A DNA stretch of 64,000 nucleotides, taken from NCBI RefSeq assembly GCF_000244955.1, contig NZ_CM001439.1:5772527-5836526 (forward strand), written 5' to 3'. Position numbers and translations under genes: made by a program. Positions 59,217-64,000 of this stretch are shown here, in pieces; position 1 is the stretch's first letter, and the number at the start of each line of letters is the position of its first letter. The DNA is from Saccharomonospora marina XMU15. Lineage in GTDB: Bacteria > Actinomycetota > Actinomycetes > Mycobacteriales > Pseudonocardiaceae. The notes under the pieces are model-generated. The model saw only the letters and a program-made list of their open reading frames with translations. It made no database searches and had not been told where the DNA came from.

Positions 59217-60452
59217 TCAGGCGGCGGGCTTTCCCTCGGTGCGCATGTGCCTGGCGTAGCTGCGGTCGGCGCGAAACAGTTTGCCCAGCTGCTCGGCGTA
59301 ACGGCGCCGCCCTATCGCTCCGACGCGTTCCTGCACCGTGGTGGCGCCCGGCACCCACCTGCGGACGGTCTCGGCGGCGAAGTTGGTCGCCGCCGCCGCG
59401 AGCACGGCGCCCTGCGCGATGGGATCGTTGGGCAGCTCGAGGTAGTCGGCGTTCTGCTTGCCCAGCGTGAGCCTGCTGATGGAGGAGTGCACGCGGACGG
59501 AGACGTGGGCGAGCACCTTGCCGATCGCGCCGCGGCCCGCTCCGACCTCGGCGTGTGAACGCAACAGCGCGGCGGCGAGCCGCTTGGAGTCCTCGTCGGG
59601 GATGAACTCGGTGGCCGCGAGCAGCCAGAGCAGGCGCCAGGAGTCTTCTTCCGTGGCGGGAAGCAACTCCTCGCGGATGCCCATCAGCCAGCCGACGTAG
59701 CGCCACAGATGCAGGATGTCGGCGCGTTCGGCCGCGCTGTAGCGTACGCCCAGCAATTGCATACCCAGCACGTAGACCAGCGAGAACAGCAGCAGCGTGC
59801 CCGCCGTTTGCACCTGGTTGACCGGGCGGTCCCAGGCTTCGTAGTCCCAGTCCTCGCGCCGGTTCATCGCGGCGCGGACGTGGGCGTGCACCAATCGCAC
59901 TCGCAGTGCGGAGGCATAGCCACGCTCGCCCGCGCGAAGAGCGCCCGGGGTGGTGACGTCGATCCACCAGATCCCGGTCTCCACCAGCCGCTTGCTCGCC
60001 GCGTACTCGATGTTGCCCGTGCCGACCAGCGGCTTCGTCGCGCGAGCCGCCAGGTAGCCGCCCATCAGTGACATGTCCCCGAGCGGGAACAGACCCAACA
60101 AACCTGTGCGAGTGATGGCGCGAGCCCCGCGTTCGACACGGTCGGGGTCCACCCAGTACGGCGTGGCCTCCACCGCGCGGAAGAAAGCCTTCAACTCCGG
60201 GGGCGGGTTGTCGACGCTGTCGATGCCGTGTTCAAGCGCCTGCTCGAACAGGGCACGGCCCTTGCCCCGGCTCGCGCGGAACATGGCGACGACGGCATCG
60301 GCCAGCGGGTCCTCCTCCTGCGCGAACTCGCGTAGCCGCCGCAACTGGGGCTCGGTACCGCGAATGTCGCCAGGAGCGAACAGCCTGGTGGCGAGCCGGA
60401 AGCCGCCCTGGCGCAGCAACTCCGGGTCCGGCAGCCGGTCGTCGGCCTTCAT
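59217..60452 (-). CDS. DUF2236 (MpaB/Lcp-like) oxygenase family protein
   Basis: A 411-residue protein of the DUF2236/latex-clearing-protein-like family, haem-dependent in characterised members. AFFRAVEATPYWVDPDRVERGARAITRTGLLGLFPLGDMSLMGGYL, VRLVHAHVRAAMNRR (His pair), and GTLLLFSLVYVLGMQLLGV are the family features. The start at ATG 60452 is about 28 bases from a perfect palindrome. The natural substrate is unknown. Confidence 0.88.
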   Translation of the reverse strand: MKADDRLPDPELLRQGGFRLATRLFAPGDIRGTEPQLRRLREFAQEEDPLADAVVAMFRASRGKGRALFEQALEHGIDSVDNPPPELKAFFRAVEATPYWVDPDRVERGARAITRTGLLGLFPLGDMSLMGGYLAARATKPLVGTGNIEYAASKRLVETGIWWIDVTTPGALRAGERGYASALRVRLVHAHVRAAMNRREDWDYEAWDRPVNQVQTAGTLLLFSLVYVLGMQLLGVRYSAAERADILHLWRYVGWLMGIREELLPATEEDSWRLLWLLAATEFIPDEDSKRLAAALLRSHAEVGAGRGAIGKVLAHVSVRVHSSISRLTLGKQNADYLELPNDPIAQGAVLAAAATNFAAETVRRWVPGATTVQERVGAIGRRRYAEQLGKLFRADRSYARHMRTEGKPAA

Positions 60453-60479
60453 GCGTCTCACCTGCCCGTATCCAACTTC

Positions 60480-60495
60480 GACAACAAGTGTTGTC
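60480..60495. promoter_or_regulatory. Perfect palindrome upstream of DUF2236 gene
   Basis: GACAACA-AG-TGTTGTC is a perfect 16-base inverted repeat with 7-bp arms, 28 bases before the start. It resembles a TetR-type operator, but no regulator is adjacent on either side. Confidence 0.7.
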
Positions 60496-60570
60496 ACTTG
60501 CGGTGAGTCGCGTCAAGGGGAAGGCCGGATACGGCGTGGAGATCGGCACCGTGTATGCTGTGCGTGCATC

Positions 60571-60641
60571 GCGGATGTAGTTCAATGGTAGAACATCAGC
60601 TTCCCAAGCTGAGAACGCGGGTTCGATTCCCGTCATCCGCT
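60571..60641 (+). tRNA. tRNA-Gly(CCC)
   Basis: A 71-base cloverleaf: acceptor GCGGATG pairs with CATCCGC, D arm GTTC/GAAC, anticodon stem TCAGC/GCTGA with loop TTCCCAA (anticodon CCC), and T arm CGGGT-TCGATTC-CCG. No CCA is encoded, the discriminator is T. Confidence 0.96.
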
Positions 60642-60746
60642 CTCACTGTAAAAGCCCACGTCAGAGGCTCGGAAGACTCCAGGTCTGGACCTTCGTGGCT
60701 GCTGGATCAGCTCAGGTTCTGAGCCAGTCGGGGCCTGCGGTATCGG

Positions 60747-61145
60747 TCAGGGCAGCAGCGTGAATGAAGCGACGTGGCGTGGCCGTACAACGGAGAAATG
60801 CCTGGTGTCCAGCGTTGCCACCCGTGTCACGCCGAGGCGTTCCGCCAGCGCTACGACGCAGGCATCGGCCGTTCCAAGCGGGAGGTCGGCATAGTTGTCG
60901 ACCAGATCCGCAGCACGTGCGATGTCGGTCAAGATCATGGACTCCACGACGTAAAGGCCGTCCGCGATGTCGCGCAGAAAATCCGCTTCCGCCGCTGCGC
61001 CGCCACGAGACCCCAGCATGTAGCCGATCTCGACCAACAAGGGTTCCGGCAGAACCAACCGCTCGAGAGTTGTGCCACGGTCAACGGTGGCTCGCCGAGA
61101 ACACCTTCCGCTACAGGGTCGGGGCCACCTTCCAGCGTGATCCAC
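60747..61145 (-). pseudogene. PIN-domain (VapC-type) toxin lacking its N-terminus
   Basis: The frame of 132 residues matches the middle and end of a VapC-type PIN ribonuclease: LVLPEPLLVEIGYMLGSRGG, LPLGTADACVVALAERLG, VATLDTRHFSVVRPRHV. The first 30-40 residues, which carry the first metal-binding Asp (usually near Val-Asp-x-Ser/Gly), are replaced by unrelated sequence. No antitoxin gene is adjacent. It is likely inactive, a remnant inside the scar next to tRNA-Gly. Confidence 0.75.
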
Positions 61146-61149
61146 TTGA

Positions 61150-61191
61150 TTCCCAAGCTGACAACGCGGGCTCGATCCCGTCGTCCGCTCT
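61150..61191 (+). repeat. Displaced partial copy of tRNA-Gly 3' half
   Basis: About 42 bases match the tRNA-Gly 3' part from TTCCCAAGCTGA through the T arm to CCGCTCT, with four or five substitutions and one deletion. It lies 550 bases downstream in direct orientation. This is the arrangement left by integration at a tRNA gene (attR-like), now decayed. Confidence 0.72.
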
Positions 61192-61207
61192 TAGTCAAAC
61201 CCCCAGG

Positions 61208-61396
61208 TCAGACACCGTCTCCTGGGATCAGGGGGCTTCGCCCTCCCCGGGGAGCGGTGCTCGCCACAGCGAGGCCGATCGCCTGGCTGCCGATGCCGCA
61301 CCCATAGTCCAGCACGGACTGTGCGTGCTGGAATTCGGTCAACTGTGCCGCGCCTTGTTGAACCCACACATGGTTGGTGGCAGTCTGCGCCAGAAA
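61208..61396 (-). pseudogene. Fragment of a class I SAM-dependent methyltransferase
   Basis: A 62-codon stretch reads HVWVQQGAAQLTEFQHAQ then SVLDYGCGIGSQAIGLA, the glycine-rich SAM-binding motif I, and then ends in unrelated residues. No start or remaining domain is present. Likely a degraded methyltransferase N-terminus in the scar region. Confidence 0.4.
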
Positions 61397-61422
61397 CCAA
61401 CATGCCGAGGTGGGGGATAGCC

Positions 61423-61725
61423 ATGGGGTTCGAGGCGGTGATCGACGCGATCTCCGAAAGCGGCAAGGCTGCCGGGCGCGTCGCCGACGCTGTTCGAAGC
61501 GTCGATCCGGCGGGGGCGCTTCCCGGAGGGGACGCGGGCATGCCGGGTTCTCGCAGCGCCGACCTGCTGGCTGCGCTGCGAAACCACTGGAAGGGCAAGG
61601 GAAAGGGCACCGCACAAGCTCTCGACCAGCATGCCGAGAGCCTCGCGACTGCCGCGCAGCGCTATCGCAGCAACGATGACGCAGCCGAGGCCGACAGCTC
61701 CGCCGCCGCAACCCCGACCGGCTGA
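61423..61725 (+). CDS. WXG100-like protein with YxxxD signal
   Basis: A 100-residue helical protein. Trp56-Lys-Gly58 forms a WXG turn between two helices, and Tyr81-Arg-Ser-Asn-Asp85 follows the second helix, matching the type VII signal YxxxD. The N-terminus is less typical (about 30 extra residues before the first helix). ATG 61423 has GTGGGGGA upstream. It lies 15 bases before the large WXG-hydrolase gene, so it is likely its secreted partner. Confidence 0.75.
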   Translation: MGFEAVIDAISESGKAAGRVADAVRSVDPAGALPGGDAGMPGSRSADLLAALRNHWKGKGKGTAQALDQHAESLATAAQRYRSNDDAAEADSSAAATPTG

Positions 61726-61740
61726 CCGCAGGGCCTCCTG

Positions 61741-63543
61741 ATGATCACCTGGGGGAACGTCAGGCAATGGAACGGCAACCCGCTCGCCGACGCTGTCGGT
61801 CCGCTCAACCGGGAGTACAACGAACTGATCAGCGCGGGTGAGGACCTGCGCGCGAGCAACGCGCCGGACGGCTGGTCGGGTCCTGCCGCCACTGCGGCCG
61901 CCGAGAAGGGCAACGAGATCATCGATGGTCTCGAAGAATGGGCAGCCGAAATCGCTGCAGCGCGGCGTGCGACCGGTGCCGTTGGCGACGCCATCAACGG
62001 GATCAAGAACGGTGTCCGCGAGGCTGAGGAGTTGGCACGGGCACACAACTTCGGCATCCGCGAGGATGGCTCGGTCTTCGACAACGGACCGCCACCCGGC
62101 ACATCGGCAGGGCAGCAGAAGGCGGTAGCCGATGAGCGTCGTGCTGTGGCTTCGGAGCTGAAAGCACGGGTCGAGCAGGTGTTGCGCAGCGCCACCGACG
62201 TCGATTCGGACTTCTGCAAGGTCCTCGAGCGAGTCCTGGTGCGACGCACGATCGACGCCGGTGCCTACGACAACGAGTCGACTTCGCTCTCCGCCGCGGA
62301 CAACGCGGGTGCCGCACTTGGCTCGCTCAGTATCCCGACGCCACCAGCCGCCGACGCAAGCCCCGCCCAGAACGCCGCATGGTGGGCCAGCCTGTCCGAG
62401 GCGCAACGGCAGCGCTTCACCAACGACTACCCGCAACTGGTCGGCAACCGCGACGGTGTGTCCGCGAAGTACCGCGACCTTGCCAACCGCCACCTCCTCG
62501 AGCAGAGCAAGCACAAGCTTGAGACACAGCTGGCCGCCGCCAAGGAGAACAATCCCTGGTACAAGGACATCGTCGGCCTTGAGAACGCCGAGATCGGTGA
62601 GCTGGAGGCGAAGCTGGCGTCGGTGAACGAACTCGACGCGCTGCTGAACGACCCTGCTCGCCCGGACCGCCACCTGCTCGAACTGGACCTTTCGAAAACA
62701 CGTGCGGAAGCAGCAGTCGCGAACGGGGATGTCGACACCGCCGATCACGTAGCGGTGTTCACTCCGGGATTTACGTCGACGGTCGACGGGAGTATCGACA
62801 AGTACGACCAGAACATGGCTGACCTGAGAGCGAAGTCCGAGCACCTGGCACATCGAGGTGGCAATCCGGACGCGAGTGTCGCGACGGTGACCTACCTCGG
62901 ATACCAAGCGCCCCAGGCCGATCTGGGGATGCTCTCACCGGGCCAGAGCGTCGCCAACGATACCGCCGCACGTGAAGGCGGGCAGGAACTGAACTCGTTC
63001 TTGAACGGAATCGATGCCAGCCGAGGTGACAACCCGCCGCACCTCACTTCGCTTGGCCACTCTTACGGATCCTTGACCTCGGGATACGCGTTGCAGGGCG
63101 GGACCGGGGTGGACGATGCCGTCGTGTTCGGCTCCCCCGGCCTCGGCACTGAAGATGCCTCCGACCTGAAGGTGCCGGACGGACACGTGCTTTCGTTGGA
63201 GGCCAACAAGGATCCCGTCGCGGACATCGGGAGAAGTGGTCACCTCGGCGAGGACCCGAGCGCGATGCCTGGGATGGGGCACGGAGAGACGGAAGCCGTT
63301 CCCAAGGAGCGGTCGCCGACCGGACAGGATCTTCGGGGAGTCGAGGGCCATAGCGGTTACTTCACGCCGGACAGCACCAGCCAGCACAACATGGCGGCTG
63401 TGATCGCAGGACAGCATGACCAGGTAGTCCATGGGAACAACACCGACATCGGCGATGATGCAGGCCAGGCAGGTCGGGACATCGCTTCGGGCGTCAAGAC
63501 GGGAGTCGAGGACACATGGAAGACCATCACCGGATGGTTCTGA
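61741..63543 (+). CDS. WXG-domain alpha/beta hydrolase (DUF1023), likely type VII effector
   Basis: A 600-residue protein. Residues 1-100 are a helical WXG100-like domain with Trp45-Ser-Gly47. Residues about 320-560 are an alpha/beta hydrolase (DUF1023): Gly-His-Ser441-Tyr-Gly is the nucleophile elbow, Asp491 (SLEANKDPVAD) and His537 (GVEGHSGYF) complete the likely triad. In between lie charged coiled-coil segments (WWASLSEAQRQRF, YKDIVGLENAEIGELEAKLASVNE). No signal peptide. A lipoprotein follows with overlapping start. The lipase/esterase-like activity is inferred. Confidence 0.88.
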   Translation: MITWGNVRQWNGNPLADAVGPLNREYNELISAGEDLRASNAPDGWSGPAATAAAEKGNEIIDGLEEWAAEIAAARRATGAVGDAINGIKNGVREAEELARAHNFGIREDGSVFDNGPPPGTSAGQQKAVADERRAVASELKARVEQVLRSATDVDSDFCKVLERVLVRRTIDAGAYDNESTSLSAADNAGAALGSLSIPTPPAADASPAQNAAWWASLSEAQRQRFTNDYPQLVGNRDGVSAKYRDLANRHLLEQSKHKLETQLAAAKENNPWYKDIVGLENAEIGELEAKLASVNELDALLNDPARPDRHLLELDLSKTRAEAAVANGDVDTADHVAVFTPGFTSTVDGSIDKYDQNMADLRAKSEHLAHRGGNPDASVATVTYLGYQAPQADLGMLSPGQSVANDTAAREGGQELNSFLNGIDASRGDNPPHLTSLGHSYGSLTSGYALQGGTGVDDAVVFGSPGLGTEDASDLKVPDGHVLSLEANKDPVADIGRSGHLGEDPSAMPGMGHGETEAVPKERSPTGQDLRGVEGHSGYFTPDSTSQHNMAAVIAGQHDQVVHGNNTDIGDDAGQAGRDIASGVKTGVEDTWKTITGWF

Positions 63544-64000
63544 GAACCGCGATCCGTCCCGTGATGATCGCATCGGCGATGGCGGTGTTGCTGCTTCCCG
63601 CCGCGTGCGGAATGGAGGGTGGCGACATCAACGACGACCCCAACGCGGGCACCGTGCAGGAGCAGTTCGACACGCTACTGCAACGACCCAGCTTCGAAGA
63701 AATGACCGAGCGGTACCAGGAAATGGTCACCAAGGTACGACGCGCCACAGTCCAACTGGGTGGAATACCGGAATGGCGCGACTCGAAAGGAAGCACCCCG
63801 ATAAGCGGCGCCGGATGCGGTTTCGATTTTCCTGACATCGGGTCAGACGGCGGAACCCGACAGATCAATGGAGGGGTATCCGAAGGCGCGATCCCCGATG
63901 ACCGCTGGCCGGAAGTCATTGAACGCGTCGGAAAAATAGCCGAAAGCTACGGTTTCAACCGGCGCGAAGTCTTCAAAGACGAACCTGGCGACCACGATGT
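63534..64000 (+). CDS. LppA-family lipoprotein, partial (runs off the window)
   Basis: The frame starts near the end of the hydrolase gene and stays open to the window edge (155 codons). A hydrophobic start ends in a lipobox (Leu-Pro-Ala-Ala-Cys). RPSFEEMTERYQEMVTKVRR, GAGCGFDFPDIG, and DRWPEVIERVGKIAESYGFNRREV...PGDHDV are LppA family features. ATG 63534 is one start, ATG 63516 another. As surface lipoprotein directly after a probable secreted hydrolase it could be an immunity or accessory protein. Codon use is less GC-rich at the right end. Confidence 0.78.
   Translation, partial: MVLRTAIRPVMIASAMAVLLLPAACGMEGGDINDDPNAGTVQEQFDTLLQRPSFEEMTERYQEMVTKVRRATVQLGGIPEWRDSKGSTPISGAGCGFDFPDIGSDGGTRQINGGVSEGAIPDDRWPEVIERVGKIAESYGFNRREVFKDEPGDHD

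Overview
The window is a high-GC, densely packed actinobacterial chromosome segment, most likely from a Pseudonocardiaceae-type organism (Amycolatopsis / Saccharomonospora / Prauserella-like). This assignment is inference from gene content and signals: a HspR/HAIR-controlled dnaK-grpE-dnaJ-hspR operon, a DasR-type site at nagA, an EtfD-type membrane iron-sulfur oxidoreductase, NDMA-dependent alcohol dehydrogenase, DUF3558 and LppA lipoproteins, type VII secretion-type (WXG/YxxxD) proteins, an F420-type LLM oxidoreductase and frequent GTG starts. No rRNA, CRISPR array, intact transposase or integrase was seen. There is one tRNA, tRNA-Gly(CCC).

Layout. 1-1.8 kb: a minus-strand type VII secretion-like cassette cut by the window edge. 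1.9-12.1 kb: purD, a secreted glycerophosphodiesterase, MerR and LysR regulators, purA, a secreted HNH nuclease, small membrane proteins, fbaA with a textbook terminator, and an LLM oxidoreductase. 12.2-16.4 kb: SDR, an enhancer-binding-protein-like regulator, NDMA-dependent alcohol dehydrogenase and YciI. 16.6-21.5 kb: ECF-like sigma factor, nagA with a DasR box, DedA, a GlcD-like FAD oxidase and DUF6194. 21.6-25.8 kb: a MarR-MFS-YceI operon in which the transporter carries three cytoplasm-facing carboxypeptidase-regulatory-like repeats and the YceI protein carries a fourth. 26-32.3 kb: DedA, VOC protein, a two-kinase operon divergent from LacI across a 24-bp palindrome, and a molybdopterin oxidoreductase. 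32.3-36.9 kb: TrmH-type methyltransferase, DUF2784, a lower-GC secreted protein, pyrE, SDR and hypothetical proteins.

37-48.1 kb is a proteostasis block: clpB at one end, dnaK-grpE-dnaJ-hspR at the other, with HAIR operators in front of both units, and an AGCS transporter, a flavohaemoglobin and a dienelactone hydrolase between them. 48.2-60.5 kb holds DUF4097, PEBP, IclR, TetR/SMR, EtfD, an orphan DUF742 protein, a TetR-AidB-enoyl-CoA hydratase operon, a CAP-domain protein, dcd and a DUF2236 oxygenase. 60.6-61.4 kb is a decayed integration scar next to tRNA-Gly, with a displaced partial tRNA copy, a PIN toxin lacking its N-terminus and a methyltransferase fragment. From 61.4 kb to the end lies a second type VII-like cassette: a 100-aa WXG/YxxxD protein, a 600-aa WXG-alpha/beta-hydrolase with a Ser-Asp-His triad, and an LppA-family lipoprotein.

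The most intriguing system is this pair of edge cassettes. Each combines a small helical partner with a type VII signal, a lipoprotein and a large WXG-like protein, which suggests secreted effector modules with a surface lipoprotein as possible immunity or accessory factor. That function is inference, not shown. Many genes are preceded by clear palindromes that make testable regulatory predictions: MerR, LacI, MarR, two TetR-type sites, the NDMA-ADH activator site, the HAIR boxes and the DasR box.
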